Shown: positions 8,231 through 18,560, counted from the stretch's first letter. The stretch: 64,000 bases of DNA from an uncultured Bradyrhizobium sp. (GCF_947648125.1 NZ_CANSMR010000001.1:124001-188000), one strand, 5' to 3'. The notes: a model not told the origin generated them from the sequence alone. A program made the numbers and translations.

Positions 8231-9815
8231 CCGCTGCCGCTTCCACAGTTCCCCCCTGCGCGCCGCCCTCTATCTTCGCGTCTCGACGGCGCGGCAGGCC
8301 GAGCACGATGTCTCCATTGCCGACCAGAAGCGGTAGGGCGAAGCCTATTGCGCCTCGCGCCGCTACCAGCTCGTCGAAATCTATGTGGAGCCGGGCGCGT
8401 CGGCGACCAATGACCGCCGCCCCGAGTTCCAGCGCATGATCGAAGCGGGCACGTCCAACCCTGCGCTCTTCGACGTGGTGATCGTCCGCTCGTTCAGCCG
8501 CTTCTTCCGCGATCACTTCGAGCTGGAATTCTACGTCAGGAAGCTGGCGAGGAATGGGGTGAAGCTCGTCTCCATCACCCAGGAGATGGGCGACGATCCC
8601 ATGCACGTCATGATGCGGCAGATCATGGCGCTGTTCGACGAATATCAGTCGAAGGAAAACGCCAAGCACGTCATGCGGGCTTTGAAGGAGAATGCGCTGC
8701 AAGGCTTCCGGAACGGCTCGCTGCCGCCCATCGGCTATCGCACGGTCGCTGCCGAGACGCGCGGTGCGAAGGTCAAGAAGAAGCTGGAGATCGACCCGCT
8801 CCACGCTGAGACGGTGCGGCTGATCCAACGGCTGGCGCCCCTTGGCGACGGTGCGCACGGCCTGATGGGCGTCAAGAACATCGTCAGCTATCTCAACCGC
8901 AACCGCATCTTCACCCGCGACGGCGGGCGCTGGGGCATCGGCCAGGTCCACCGCATCCTGACCCGCCGCACTCACATGGGCGAGCATGAATTCAACAAGC
9001 GGTCCAAGTCCAAGGAGCTGAAACCGACAACGGAGGTGGCGGTCGTGCCGGTGCCTCCGATCATCGCCCGCGAGACGTTTGATGCGGTGCAGGCGCAGCT
9101 AAAGGCTCGTCATCCCAAGGTGACGCCGGCTGCCGTCATCAGCGGCCCGACGATGCTTACCGGCCTGATCCATTGCGCCAAGTGTGGCGGCGCCATGACC
9201 ATCCGCACCGGCAAGGGTGGGCGTTATCGCTATTATGCTTGTTCGACCAAGGCCCGGCAGGGACCGGCCGCTTGTGAGGGCATGGCGGTGCCGATGGAGA
9301 ATCTGGACGATCTTGTCGCCAGCCATCTCGAAGACCGCCTGCTCCAGCCCGAGCGGCTGGAAACGATCCTCGCCACGGTCCTCGACCAGCGGTAGGAGCG
9401 ATCGGAGCGCCAGCGCGAGTACATTGCCGTGCGGCGGAGTCCGAAGCGCGCCTCAAGCGCCTCTACGACGCCATCGAGGCGGGCGTCGCCGACCAGGACG
9501 ACCCGGCGCTGAAGGATCGCATCGATGGCCTCATGGCCATTCGTGATCAGGCGAAGGCCGACGCCGAGCGCGCCCAGGCCATGCTTCAGCACTCAGGGAG
9601 CCAAGCGGTTACGCCGCAGATGCTCAGCAAGTTCGCCCGCGCCGCGCGCCAGCTATCCGTCTTGAAGGTGGTGGCTATTGCCGCGATCATCTTCGCGCGC
9701 TCGCCCAGAAGTCAAGGTCCGCCTCATGGGATCGAAGTCCCGGCTGCTCGAGGCGCTCGTAGCGAACGGCGGCGCAAACGCAGTGCCCACTCAGAGACTG
9801 AAATGGCGGAGGCAA
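8227..9815 (+). pseudogene. large serine recombinase with two amber codons and frameshifts
   Basis: The reading frame reconstructs a large serine recombinase. It has LRAALYLRVSTARQAEHD with the catalytic-serine block, then VVIVRSFSRFFRD, the recombinase domain from about 8700, a zinc-ribbon block CAKCGGAMTIRTGKGGRYRYYAC, and a C-terminal coiled coil. Lesions are an extra C in the run near 8250, TAG at 8334-8336, TAG at 9393-9395, and frameshifts near 9432 and 9650. Both ambers replace glutamine (CAG) positions by family expectation. The only long intact part is 8385-9395. The tail KVRLMGSKSRLLEALVA ends near 9815. Confidence 0.75.
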
Positions 9816-9865
9816 GCGGCAATATCTGCGTCGCCGTTTCCCGAGCGTGCCGCTCCAACTCTTGG

Positions 9866-10339
9866 TCAGGGAACGACCATAACGGGACAGGTCGAGAGAC
9901 TGACCAGTTTCTGCGAGACGCTTCCGAGCAGCAGCCCGGCAAGCCGACCACGGCCCCGCCGGCCAATTACGATGACGTCGACATTTTCCCGTTGCGCCGT
10001 CTCGATAATGGCTGTGGCCGCATCGCCCCATCCGGTTTGAATATGAATCTCCGGTAGGCCGACGCGCTGGGCTCTTTCCCGCGCGTGCGCCAGAATCTGG
10101 CCTGAAAGCGAATCGAGGACATCGCCTATGCTGCATCCCACATCATGCGCAAGCTGTCTCAGTTCCTCACCAGATAGATTTCCGCCGATCGTTATGATCG
10201 AAAGAGCACAGCCTGCGGCCTTCGCTAGCTCCGCCGCAAAATCTACCGCGCGATCTGCGCCGCCGGAGCCGTCAGTCGCCACCATAATCTGCCGCACGAC
10301 CGTGCCTGCCTGTTTCTTCAGTGAAAAATATTCGAGCAC
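9866..10339 (-). CDS. universal stress protein (UspA family)
   Basis: A single-domain UspA protein of 157 residues. It begins with IMVATDGSGGADRAVDFAAELA and ends with the ATP-binding-type loop GRRGRGRLAGLLLGSVSQKL, then TCPVMVV. It acts in the cytoplasm in stress adaptation. A perfect FixK/FNR-type box lies 17 bp upstream of the ATG, so low-oxygen induction is likely. The 3' end faces the decayed recombinase tail. A second, tandem-domain family member is at 40112. Confidence 0.87.
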   Translation of the reverse strand: MLEYFSLKKQAGTVVRQIMVATDGSGGADRAVDFAAELAKAAGCALSIITIGGNLSGEELRQLAHDVGCSIGDVLDSLSGQILAHARERAQRVGLPEIHIQTGWGDAATAIIETAQRENVDVIVIGRRGRGRLAGLLLGSVSQKLVSLSTCPVMVVP

Positions 10340-10356
10340 ATCAGCAGTGGGTCACC

Positions 10357-10370
10357 TTGATCCAGATCAA
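10357..10370 (-). promoter_or_regulatory. FixK/FNR-type binding box (TTGATCCAGATCAA)
   Basis: A perfect TTGAT-N4-ATCAA palindrome, the consensus bound by FNR, Anr and rhizobial FixK proteins. It lies 17 bp upstream of the universal stress gene start. That is close for a classical activator site at -41.5, so either the transcript start or the true translation start may lie further downstream, or the box serves a transcript in the other direction. Confidence 0.6.
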
Positions 10371-11094
10371 TTCGGACGGCGGATCTGCCGTGAGACAAGG
10401 TACGCTTTCGGCGCAAGGTCGGACGTTTCCGTGACAAACACGCGAGACAGGCCGCTAAGGCGCAAGGCTTGGACTACGCTATGACCTGGTGTGAAATCGG
10501 CGACGGTCGCCACGTGCAGGCATACGGGGCACATATGAGAGCGTTTGTGCCTGCGTCTGCGTGGAAAAATCTCACAGCCGCATGGAAGGAAGCTCCAGCA
10601 CCACCGAGTGTGGCGTAGCCCGCGGCAACTCCGACAATCACCGGGAACATTACCTGCAAAAGCACCTGCAACACCGTTAAAAAATCGCGCGCTCGCCTGA
10701 TTTATTGATGCTGCCGCTAACAACGGCCCACAACAAGGGATTCGAAAAGGATGACGACGTATCAGGACGGATTCCTCGCAGCTGAACCGGCGCTTCCTTG
10801 AAAGCGTCTTCCGACTGGCTCGCTTGCCCTGTGATCCGATCGTCTGTTTTCACGATATCAACCCGATCTGCAAATTTCCGCGCAGAGTTGGTCTTAAACC
10901 CCTTGCGCTCACTGATGTCCGAAGGATGCGACCTCAGTTCATATTGACGACCCGCTCCTCGACGTCGAAGACCATTGTGTCCATCCGTAAGTTTTCGATA
11001 CCGCTGCAGTCTCAAAGATCACCCCCAAAGAATTGCTGTAGATTGCTTCAAGTGATCTCGGACAGGACATCCTCGAGCCCCTTCCGCGCAAGGT
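10371..11094. other. about 720 bp without a supportable gene
   Basis: Several 60-120 codon frames are open on the minus strand. One carries a CPVCLHVA block and another a hydrophobic stretch (VLLQVMFPVIVGVAAGY), but neither continues in a recognisable family and they overlap each other in different frames. This is consistent with a decayed gene upstream of the stress protein. Nothing is assigned. Confidence 0.45.
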
Positions 11095-12222
11095 TTAGCT
11101 GACTTCCTGCGAGATTGACGCCCGGAAACGCGATAGCGCGAGGGCGAAGAGCAGGCCGCCGACCCCCACAATCACGCCCAGGTTCGGCCAGATGATGTCC
11201 AATCCCGCGCCTCGGAACAGGATCGCCTGCGCGATCTTGACGAAATGCGTCGAGGGTACCGCCTGCATGACGATTTGTAGGCTGTGCGGCATGCTTTCGA
11301 GCGGCGTGTAGCTCCCTGAGAGCATGATCATTGGCAGTACAACAAGGATGAAGAGCAACCCGAATTGCGGCATGGAGCGCGCGACCGTGCCGAGAAGGAG
11401 GCCCACGGCCGAGGCGAAGAAGAGGTAAAGCATCACGCTCGCCAAGAAGAGCGCGAATGATCCTGTCGTCGGCAGTCCAAGCACGCCATGCACGACGAAC
11501 CTAAGCGAGAGTCCGGCGGCGATCGTGATTACGAGCCCATTGGCCCAGACCTTCGCCATGGCGATCTCGAAGGGCGACAGCGGCATGACCAACAGATGGT
11601 CGAGCGTGCCATGTTCGCGCTCACGGATCACGGCTGCTCCCGACAGAACCATGGCAAGCATCGTCACGACATTGATGAGCCATGCAACGCCCATGAACCA
11701 CGAGGATTCCAGGTTATCGTTAAAGGCGATGCGTGTGCGCAACGCTACCGCCGGGTCCGGCTGGCTGTCGATGCCATAGTAAAATCTATCGACCTCGTCG
11801 GTTACGATCTGCTGGATATAATTGGCTCCGATGCCGGCCTGCACCACGGCCGTGGCGTCGGTATTGAGCTGGACCGTGGGCGCTCGGCCAGCCGAAACGT
11901 CGGCCTGGAACTTGGGCGGGATGTCGAGGACGAAGGTATCGCGTCCGTTATCTAGACGCCGAACAAGCTCGCCGGGGGCGATCTGTTCTGGCGGTTTGAA
12001 GTAGGGAGGCAGCAGGGCGGCCGCGATATTGTTCGACAGGCGCGAGTGGTCCTCGTCGACGATGGCGATCGAGGCATTCCGCAATTCGAAGGAAATGCCG
12101 GTCGCCAGGCTGTAGATCGCATAGGAGAAGGCAAAGACGATGAGCACAATCAGCACGGTGTCGTGGCCCAGGCTGCGCAGTTCCTTGATGCCGAGGTGCC
12201 AGATGTTGGACAGCGAGCTCAT
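11095..12222 (-). CDS. ABC-2 type exporter permease (YhhJ-like)
   Basis: A 375-residue ABC-2 membrane subunit. It has an N-terminal TM helix (about 20-40), a large periplasmic loop with IVDEDHSRLSNNIA, then five to six helices from about residue 175, including the VIREREHGTLDHLLVMPLSP block that follows TM2 in ABC-2 permeases. It is the last gene of a three-gene operon and starts 3 bp after the stop of the ATPase-permease fusion. With the HlyD protein and the fusion it would form an inner-membrane exporter similar to E. coli YhiI-RbbA-YhhJ. Substrate unknown. Confidence 0.87.
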   Translation of the reverse strand: MSSLSNIWHLGIKELRSLGHDTVLIVLIVFAFSYAIYSLATGISFELRNASIAIVDEDHSRLSNNIAAALLPPYFKPPEQIAPGELVRRLDNGRDTFVLDIPPKFQADVSAGRAPTVQLNTDATAVVQAGIGANYIQQIVTDEVDRFYYGIDSQPDPAVALRTRIAFNDNLESSWFMGVAWLINVVTMLAMVLSGAAVIREREHGTLDHLLVMPLSPFEIAMAKVWANGLVITIAAGLSLRFVVHGVLGLPTTGSFALFLASVMLYLFFASAVGLLLGTVARSMPQFGLLFILVVLPMIMLSGSYTPLESMPHSLQIVMQAVPSTHFVKIAQAILFRGAGLDIIWPNLGVIVGVGGLLFALALSRFRASISQEVS

Positions 12223-12225
12223 GAT

Positions 12226-15012
12226 TCAGCGGTCCTGCTTCGGCAGAAAAAGCAGGCTGAACCCAGTCAGCACCGGGACGAAGGCGGCGAGCGTGAGCAG
12301 ATTGCCGGCCAAGTCCGCAAAGCTCAGCGCCTTGGTGAAGGCGCCCACGCTGATTTTCAGGAAGTATGTCGTCGGAAAACCGTAGCCGATCGCCGCCTCG
12401 ATACCCGAGAGTGAGGAGACCGGCACGATCATGCCGGAGAATTGCAACGCGGGCATCAGGGTCAGGATCGCCGTGCCGGCCAGCGCGGCGACCTGAGTGG
12501 TGGTGAACGCGGAGATCAGAAGCCCGATGCCAGTGGTCGCGATGGAATAGATGAGTGCGGCGAGCGTCAGCGCCGATGCACTGCCCTTGACCGGCACCTG
12601 GAACACGAATACGGCGAGCGCCACCATTGAAGCGCAGTTCACCATCGCGAGGCCAACATAAGGTAGTTGCTTGCCCAGCAGGAATTCGAGCCGGCTGACC
12701 GGCGTCACGTAGAGGTTGACGATCGAGCCAAGCTCCTTCTCGCGCACAATGCTAAGTGCCATGAGGATCGCCGGGATGAAGAGCAGCAAAAGGCCGATCA
12801 CCGAGGGCACCATCGCGTAGATGCTTTTGAAGTCCTGGTTGTAGCGGGCGCGGGTCGCGATCTGGACCGGTTGCCACGGCGTCTGTGTCCCGGTCACGCG
12901 TAAATTAAGGCGCGTCAGGTAGCTTAAATGAACGCCGTTCAGGTAGCCCAGGATGGTTTCGGCGCGAAAAGGCATGGCGCCATCGATCCAGGCGGAGACC
13001 TCGGTCGCCGTGCCGCGCTTCACGTCGCGACCGAAGCCGGGCGGTATTTCGATCACGAAGGAGAGCCTGCCGCTCTTGAGCCCCCGATCGAGCTCAGCAT
13101 AGTCGGTAAGCCGCGCTTGCTGGTCGAAATAGCGCGTATCGGCGAATTCCTCAGTGTAGTTGCGGCTCTCCGGCGTCTGATCCCGGTCGAGCACAGCAAA
13201 GGTCAGATGCTCGACATCGAACGTGATGCCGTAGCCGAAGACCAGCATCAGGAGGGCGGTGCCGAAGAACGAGATCGCCAGCCGGATCGGGTCACGCAGG
13301 ATCTGCAGCATCTCGCAGCGGGCATAGGCGATGAGGCGCCGGGGGCTGAACCAGGTGGCCGGCGACGGCGTACGGTCGGTTCCGGCAGATGCGGCCGGAT
13401 GGGATCGCGACGAAGCGGTTCGCGGCATATCAATCCCTGGTCGTACCATGGCCCGCTCTGCGGTCGGCTGGGCTTGGTCGGTCGCTTCTTCGAGATAGGC
13501 GATAAAGGCCTCTTCCAGCGTGGCGGCGCCGCGCGCATCAATGAGCCCTGCCGGCGCCGCGGTCGCCAGGATGCGCCCGGCATGCATCAGCGCGACCCGG
13601 TCGCAGCGCGCCGCCTCGTTCATGAAATGGGTGGAGATGAAGATCGTGACGTCCTGGTTGCGCGAAAGATCGACCAACCGCGCCCAGAACTCGTCCCGCG
13701 CGATCGGGTCGACGCCGGAGGTCGGCTCATCTAGGATTAGCATCTCCGGCTCGTGGATGACGGCGGCCGCGAGCGAGAGCCGTTGACGAATACCGAGTGG
13801 CAGGTGATCTGACCTCTCGTCGAGATGCCCGGCCAGGTGAAAGCCCTCGACCAGCGACGCGATGCGCGTTTTTGCCCGGTCGGCCGGGATCTGAAACAGC
13901 CGCGCGTGCAGCTCTAGGTTCTGCCGGATAGTCAGCTCGCCATAGAGCGAGAAGGATTGCGACATGTACCCGACGCGCCGGCGCATATCGACATCGGTGG
14001 CGCCAACACTGCGGCCGAACAGCAGCGCCTCGCCCTGGGTCACCGGCAGCAGGCCGGTGAGCATCTTCATCGTGGTCGTCTTGCCGCAGCCGTTGGAGCC
14101 GACAAATCCGAAGATCTCGCCGCGCTCGATCGTGAGATCGACGTGATCGACGGCGGCGAAATCACCGAAACGCCGCGTTAGGCCGCGCGCCACGATGGCT
14201 GGTGGGCCGGGCTGCGTCTGGCGCGGTGGGATGTGAACGGCCCGGTAGCCATCGCGAGCCGTCTCGGGCACTAGTGCGATGAAGGCGGCCTCGAGTGTGG
14301 CCGCGCCCGCACGCGCCTTCAGCGCTGCAGCGCCGCCAGTCGCCAGTATACGCCCGCCGTCCATCGCGACCAGCCAGTCGAACCGCTCCGCTTCCTCCAT
14401 ATAGGCGGTCGCGACCAGCACGGTCATGCCCGGCCTCCTGGCACGCATGGTGTCGATCAACTCCCAAAATTGGCGGCGCGACAGCGGGTCGATGCCAGTC
14501 GTCGGCTCGTCGAGGATCAAAAGATCCGGGTCGTGGATCAACGCGCAGCATAGGCCGAGCTTCTGCTTCATCCCGCCAGACAGCTTGCGTACTGGCCGAT
14601 CGCGGAAGGCCGCCAAACCGGTGCTCCGTAACAGCTCGTCGATCCGAGCCGTGCGTTCTGCCGCGGCCTGGTCGAACAGGCGCGAGAAGAAATCGATATT
14701 TTCGGCGACGCTGAGTTCGGCATAGAGATTGCTGCCAAGTCCCTGGGGCATGTAGGCGACGCGCGGGCAGATGGCACGCCGGTGCCGCGCATCGGCGATA
14801 TCGCCGCCGAGCACTTGTGCCTGTCCCGACTGCAGCTTGCGCGCGCCGGCAATGAGGCCGAGCAGCGACGACTTGCCCACGCCATCCGGCCCGATCAGGC
14901 CGACCACGATTTCCGCGGGCAAATCGAGCGTTACGCCGGCGAGTGCCGATATGGCACCGTAACGATGGGCGACGTCGGTCAGCCGCGCGGCAAGGCCTTC
15001 CGGCTCATTCAT
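12226..15012 (-). CDS. rbbA: ABC exporter fusion: two ATPase domains plus ABC-2 permease (RbbA-like)
   Basis: A 928-residue fusion. The first ATPase domain (about 10-235) has [19 protein letters not shown] and [12 protein letters not shown]. The second (about 290-515) has GSNGCGKTT, a signature variant [12 protein letters not shown] and [12 protein letters not shown]. The C-terminal ABC-2 permease, from about 570, has one TM, a periplasmic loop and further helices. This domain order is that of RbbA/YhiH. The ATG at 15012 overlaps the stop of the HlyD gene (ATGA), so translation is coupled; a start 24 codons earlier would overlap hlyD more. The ribosome-associated role reported for E. coli RbbA should not be assumed here. 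Confidence 0.9.
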   Translation of the reverse strand: MNEPEGLAARLTDVAHRYGAISALAGVTLDLPAEIVVGLIGPDGVGKSSLLGLIAGARKLQSGQAQVLGGDIADARHRRAICPRVAYMPQGLGSNLYAELSVAENIDFFSRLFDQAAAERTARIDELLRSTGLAAFRDRPVRKLSGGMKQKLGLCCALIHDPDLLILDEPTTGIDPLSRRQFWELIDTMRARRPGMTVLVATAYMEEAERFDWLVAMDGGRILATGGAAALKARAGAATLEAAFIALVPETARDGYRAVHIPPRQTQPGPPAIVARGLTRRFGDFAAVDHVDLTIERGEIFGFVGSNGCGKTTTMKMLTGLLPVTQGEALLFGRSVGATDVDMRRRVGYMSQSFSLYGELTIRQNLELHARLFQIPADRAKTRIASLVEGFHLAGHLDERSDHLPLGIRQRLSLAAAVIHEPEMLILDEPTSGVDPIARDEFWARLVDLSRNQDVTIFISTHFMNEAARCDRVALMHAGRILATAAPAGLIDARGAATLEEAFIAYLEEATDQAQPTAERAMVRPGIDMPRTASSRSHPAASAGTDRTPSPATWFSPRRLIAYARCEMLQILRDPIRLAISFFGTALLMLVFGYGITFDVEHLTFAVLDRDQTPESRNYTEEFADTRYFDQQARLTDYAELDRGLKSGRLSFVIEIPPGFGRDVKRGTATEVSAWIDGAMPFRAETILGYLNGVHLSYLTRLNLRVTGTQTPWQPVQIATRARYNQDFKSIYAMVPSVIGLLLLFIPAILMALSIVREKELGSIVNLYVTPVSRLEFLLGKQLPYVGLAMVNCASMVALAVFVFQVPVKGSASALTLAALIYSIATTGIGLLISAFTTTQVAALAGTAILTLMPALQFSGMIVPVSSLSGIEAAIGYGFPTTYFLKISVGAFTKALSFADLAGNLLTLAAFVPVLTGFSLLFLPKQDR

Positions 15013-16181
15013 TTCGGCACCGCCCCGGTGCTGGCGCTCGACCCGGCACCGGCCGGCAGATTTGGCTGTAGATGCGCGGGCCATGTGACCTTGGGATCGA
15101 AGCGGATATAGGCGACACCCGGCAGACCGGTGCGCACGTCAGCGATATGGTTCGCGAGCAGGTCTGGGTCGACTCGCACCTTGATCCGAAACATCAGCTT
15201 GTCCCGTTCCGACTGTGTCTCGACGGTCTTCGGGGTGAACTGCGACGTCGGGGAGATGAAGGAGACGTTGCCCGGGATGACCAAGTCGGGCAGCGCATCG
15301 AGCACGATCCGCCCCTCCGCGCCGAGCGCGATCTTGCCGACATCCTTGGTCGGCAGGAACACCGTCATGTAGACTTTCGACAGGTCGAGCAGGGTAAAGA
15401 TCTTGACACCGGCGCCGATCACTTCGCCGGTATTGACGAACCGATACTGCACCCGTGCAGCGCGCGGAGCCACCAGCACGCCGTCGTCGACCACGATCTT
15501 GTTGTAGGCGACATCCTGCATCGCCGCAGCGAGCGCATGCTCCGTTTCACCGACCTTGGCAGTCGCTGCGTTCAAAGCGGCGTTGGCACCGTCCAATGCC
15601 TGCTGGCGCTGGTCGAGTAATTCATTGGTCGCATAGCCCTTCTCAAATAGAGTCTTGGTGCGATCAAACTGCTGCGCGGCGAACTTCTGCTGGGTCTCTT
15701 GCTGCACCACGTTGGCGGAGGCTTCCTCAAGCGTGCGCTTAGCCTGTTGGACCTGGGCTTCGGCTTTTTGCAGCGTCGCCTGCGCATCGCGTGTGTCCAT
15801 ACGGGCCACGACTTGCCCCGCCTTGACGAGATCACCCTCATCGACCAGCAGGGTGGCGACGCGCCCGGGGTACTTCGGCGTTATGTCGATATCATCGGCC
15901 TCGAGCCGACCATTACCCCAAACGATGCCATCGGGCAGCGCCGCCCGGTAGTGTTGCCACCAGTACCAGCCACTACCGGCGCCGCCAACGACGACGAGCA
16001 GTGCGGCGAGGACGAACCAAAGCCGAAATCTCGTTCGCGCCACAGGCTTGCTTGAAGGCGAGGGCGGCTGCGGAATCAACGCGAGCGGGTTGGCCACCAT
16101 AGCGTCAGGCGTCGCTGCATCCAGTGCGTTGGGCCGCACTCGCGCGCTCGTGCCGTTACCGTCGGGCTTGATGTCCTGCAT
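15009..16181 (-). CDS. HlyD-family periplasmic adaptor (YhiI-like)
   Basis: A 390-residue membrane-fusion protein. A proline-rich cytoplasmic leader of about 50 residues precedes one TM helix ([20 protein letters not shown]). The lipoyl half-motif [20 protein letters not shown] follows, then a coiled coil (about 130-225, with [14 protein letters not shown]) and the beta-barrel region. It bridges the inner-membrane ABC exporter to the outer membrane. It is the first gene of the operon, and its stop overlaps the start of the ATPase-permease fusion. The upstream 500 bp carry two long palindromes that may affect its transcription. Confidence 0.88.
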   Translation of the reverse strand: MQDIKPDGNGTSARVRPNALDAATPDAMVANPLALIPQPPSPSSKPVARTRFRLWFVLAALLVVVGGAGSGWYWWQHYRAALPDGIVWGNGRLEADDIDITPKYPGRVATLLVDEGDLVKAGQVVARMDTRDAQATLQKAEAQVQQAKRTLEEASANVVQQETQQKFAAQQFDRTKTLFEKGYATNELLDQRQQALDGANAALNAATAKVGETEHALAAAMQDVAYNKIVVDDGVLVAPRAARVQYRFVNTGEVIGAGVKIFTLLDLSKVYMTVFLPTKDVGKIALGAEGRIVLDALPDLVIPGNVSFISPTSQFTPKTVETQSERDKLMFRIKVRVDPDLLANHIADVRTGLPGVAYIRFDPKVTWPAHLQPNLPAGAGSSASTGAVPK

Positions 16182-16289
16182 CAGGTCTTCTCGTCACAAA
16201 GAAGCACGATAGCATTCCCATATTCATTGCCGCTCTGGCGGCTGGTTTTGCCCAGCATGCACCGGTGCCTCACTCAGAGGCGCCGGCGA

Positions 16290-16368
16290 CTAGTGCGGCG
16301 AATTTGAAGTTCCTATCAATTTTGCCGCGAGTTCGTTATAGGAACTTCAAATTCAAGAGCCGCACTAG
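16290..16368. repeat. CTAG-ended imperfect palindrome 1
   Basis: A 79-bp element with outer arms CTAGTGCGGC (16290-16299) and GCCGCACTAG (16359-16368). The perfect 17-bp inner arms are GAATTTGAAGTTCCTAT (16300-16316) and its complement (16338-16354), around a 21-bp loop. It resembles an intergenic palindromic repeat or a small MITE. A second element of the same design follows after 13 bp. Confidence 0.7.
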
Positions 16369-16381
16369 CATCAATAAGTTG

Positions 16382-16457
16382 CTAGAGCTCCTTTGATTCC
16401 GAAGTTCGCATCAGAGGTCGCCGCGATAGGTTGCGAACTTCGGAATCGGAACTCTAG
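16382..16457. repeat. CTAG-ended imperfect palindrome 2
   Basis: A 76-bp element with outer arms CTAGAG/CTCTAG. Its perfect 16-bp inner arms are GATTCCGAAGTTCGCA (16395-16410) and the complement (16432-16447). It shares the GAAGTTC core and the CTAG ends with palindrome 1 but not the full sequence, so the two are family members and not a simple duplication. Confidence 0.68.
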
Positions 16458-16696
16458 TAGTTAGCATCTACTGAGGATTTCCTCACTTAACAACGGTGCC
16501 CACGAACTACCGTTCTTAAATCGAATGAATCCTCAAAGTTTAAAACGCCGCCGAATACCAGTTCAGCATCTTTCCGAAGAGATAGCCGCCGACTAGAACG
16601 GCCATCGCTCCAAATTAACTGGCCAAACAGCATCCTTTCATGGAAATCCCAGCTTTTTCAATATGAGGCCGACTTGGTGGTCAGCTTGATCTATGT

Positions 16697-17971
16697 CCAG
16701 GGCTCCGAATCCAGGTTAACGCGAAGGGTGTCCGAGGATTGTGGCGAGGTAGCCGGGCTGCCAGCCGGCGCGCTTGCGTCTGAGCTTGATACTTCGCTTG
16801 TCGTCGACAGCGCGGATAAGGTTGATGGCGAAGTGCCTGACGACGGCCATGTTTTTCGCACCATGTCCCGTTCTCAGGCGCGATTGGTCTTCGCTGAAGG
16901 TGACGTCGAGGACCCAGTGGAGGCTGTTCTCAATGGCCCAGTGGCCGCGAACGGCTTCTGCTGCGCGACAGGCCGACAGGGTCGCGGACGAGACGTAGTA
17001 TCGGGTCTCGAAGCGGCCGCGGTCTTTCAATTCGGCACGTGAAGCCACCCTGATGATCGTAGCGACGTCGGGCAGGCGCAGTTCGCCGGGAAAGCGGCGG
17101 TCGCCGTTGAGCCAGTCGACCTCGCGGGCGACGGTGACCGTTCGCTGCTCGATGCGGCCGTGGCCTTTATCCACGTCGGTGGTGCTCTGGAGGCTGGCCG
17201 CAGGAGCCTCGGCGAAGAGTGTCTCGATCTCGTCGCGTAAAGTCGGCTGGTTGGCCTTCACAGCCAGGAGATAGTCGGCCTGCGCGCGCCTGATCGTGGT
17301 GGCAACGGCGGGATTCGTGGCGATGGCGTCGATCGAGACCAGCGCACCCTTGAGACCATCATTGGCGGCGAGCCGCTCAACCAGGATCGGAATCGCCGTT
17401 GTTTCGTTGGTCTTGTCCGCGACAGCTTCCTGGCCGAGCACCAGGCGGCTGGTGGTTGCGAAGGCTGAGACGAGGTGAAGCGGCGCTTTGTCGGCGCTGC
17501 GATCGTGACTTCGACGCGAGGTTTTGCCGTCGATGGCGATAAGATCCAGACGATCGGGCCAAGTCTCCCGCACCCAGGCCGTAAAAGCAGCCGAGAAGAA
17601 TCCCGGATCGATGCGGTTCATGAGGATGTTGAGCCACCGCGCATCCGGACCCCCGTGATGATAAGGTAGGAAGCCACGCAGGAACGCCAGATGGGCCTCG
17701 CCCCATTCGGCGATCCCTTCGTAGTCGTCGCAATCGGCAATCGTGCCGCAGACAACCAGCAGCAGAACCTCCGGCAATGGATGTGCCACGCGCCACGGAT
17801 CGCGTGGGTCCTCGATTAAGGCAAAATGGTCAAGCAGCGCCCGAAGACGCGATTTCTCGGCAGGTATGAGAATGGTCAAACTCATGGCGGCGGCTCCGAA
17901 TCAGGGCCACGCAACGGAATCAGACTTCACCCAAGCCGAAAACCTCCGTTAACCTGAGTTCGGAGCCCTGG
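16697..17971 (-). mobile_element. complete ISAs1-family insertion sequence with 8-bp target duplication
   Basis: The 1275-bp element has near-perfect 24-bp terminal inverted repeats (16697-16720 and 17948-17971; both ends begin CCAGGGCTCCGAA or nearly so). It is flanked by the direct repeat ATCTATGT (16689-16696 and 17972-17979). It carries one intact transposase. The 8-bp duplication and the family agree. Intact repeats and target duplication indicate a recent insertion, placed just upstream of a TetR-like remnant. Confidence 0.88.
16716..17885 (-). CDS. ISAs1-family DDE transposase
   Basis: A 389-residue transposase. Family blocks are LIEDPRDPWRVAHPLPEVL, IADCDDYEGIAEWGE, LIAIDGKTSRRS (first Asp), VSIDAIATNPAVA (second Asp), YLLAVKANQPTL and the C-terminal HWAIENSLHWVLDVTFSED (Glu). 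All three DDE residues are visible and the frame is open, so it should be active. It fills almost the whole element between the inverted repeats. Confidence 0.92.
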   Translation of the reverse strand: MSLTILIPAEKSRLRALLDHFALIEDPRDPWRVAHPLPEVLLLVVCGTIADCDDYEGIAEWGEAHLAFLRGFLPYHHGGPDARWLNILMNRIDPGFFSAAFTAWVRETWPDRLDLIAIDGKTSRRSHDRSADKAPLHLVSAFATTSRLVLGQEAVADKTNETTAIPILVERLAANDGLKGALVSIDAIATNPAVATTIRRAQADYLLAVKANQPTLRDEIETLFAEAPAASLQSTTDVDKGHGRIEQRTVTVAREVDWLNGDRRFPGELRLPDVATIIRVASRAELKDRGRFETRYYVSSATLSACRAAEAVRGHWAIENSLHWVLDVTFSEDQSRLRTGHGAKNMAVVRHFAINLIRAVDDKRSIKLRRKRAGWQPGYLATILGHPSR

Positions 17972-18560
17972 ATCTATGTGAACAGCGATTGAGCGAGGTT
18001 GAGCAAACCGCTAAAGGCGCCCAAGAAGCGGTCCGGAAGCCTTACGCGCCAGCGCATTCTAAAGGCGGCGTTGGCTCGCTTTGCGCAGATTTCCTACGAG
18101 GAGGTCGGTCTACGTGACATCGCGCTGTTCCGTTACGGAGCCCATCTCATCAGGATATCCGCGGCGCGTGGTGAGCACGACGGCAGGACCGTCTATACCT
18201 GCACGATCAATCTGCAGGGGCCGGGAGAAACCGTGTTTCTTCGACGTCTGATTCCTCGCCGCGCGCTGCTGTGAATTCATGCACGAAAGGCGGGCCGTGG
18301 CATTCGTGTTGTGGCGACGCAAAGGCGGCTGGCTCGTTTGCCGGAGGCGAGGGGCAGCCTTGGGGTACCGCCGCTTGACCGGGTCAATGTTACGGCGGCG
18401 ATGCCGAAGCGGGCAAAGAGAGCGCGAGGAAATGACCGCGGCGGCCGGCAGAGAACCCCGCCGCTAGCTTTATCGTCCGGCTCCGAACGGCGATGCAGTT
18501 CCGGATCATCGCCGTGCTTTCCGGCGTGAAATTTCGTTCCCCGTCCAGAACTTGAACAAA
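17972..18560 (+). pseudogene. TetR-type regulator N-terminal remnant and unassigned sequence
   Basis: From the TTG at 17999 the frame gives LTRQRILKAALARFAQISYEEVGLRDIA without its first residues; this is the start of a TetR helix-turn-helix. After about 42 codons the similarity stops abruptly and an unrelated sequence follows to 18274. The regulator is therefore truncated, with no ligand domain. The ISAs1-type element inserted about 25 bp upstream of this start. From 18275 to 18560 I see nothing that can be supported. Confidence 0.5.

Larger units (their letters stand above)
16182..16696. other. intergenic region with paired palindromes, upstream of the exporter operon
   Basis: About 515 bp separate the exporter operon from the ISAs1-type element. 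It holds the two CTAG palindromes annotated separately. A very short minus-strand frame near 16545-16610 could encode a 21-residue hydrophobic peptide (MAVLVGGYLFGKMLNWYSAA plus F); its status is unknown. No other coding potential was seen. Confidence 0.5.

Noticed and set aside
10371-11094. Several short minus-strand frames, one with a CPVC motif
   Set aside because: They overlap in different frames and none matches a family along its length.
16300-16354. FRT-like half-sites (GAAGTTCCTAT and ATAGGAACTTC)
   Set aside because: The spacer is 21 bp and lacks the FRT core, and no Flp-like gene is present. The match belongs to a CTAG palindrome and is probably chance.
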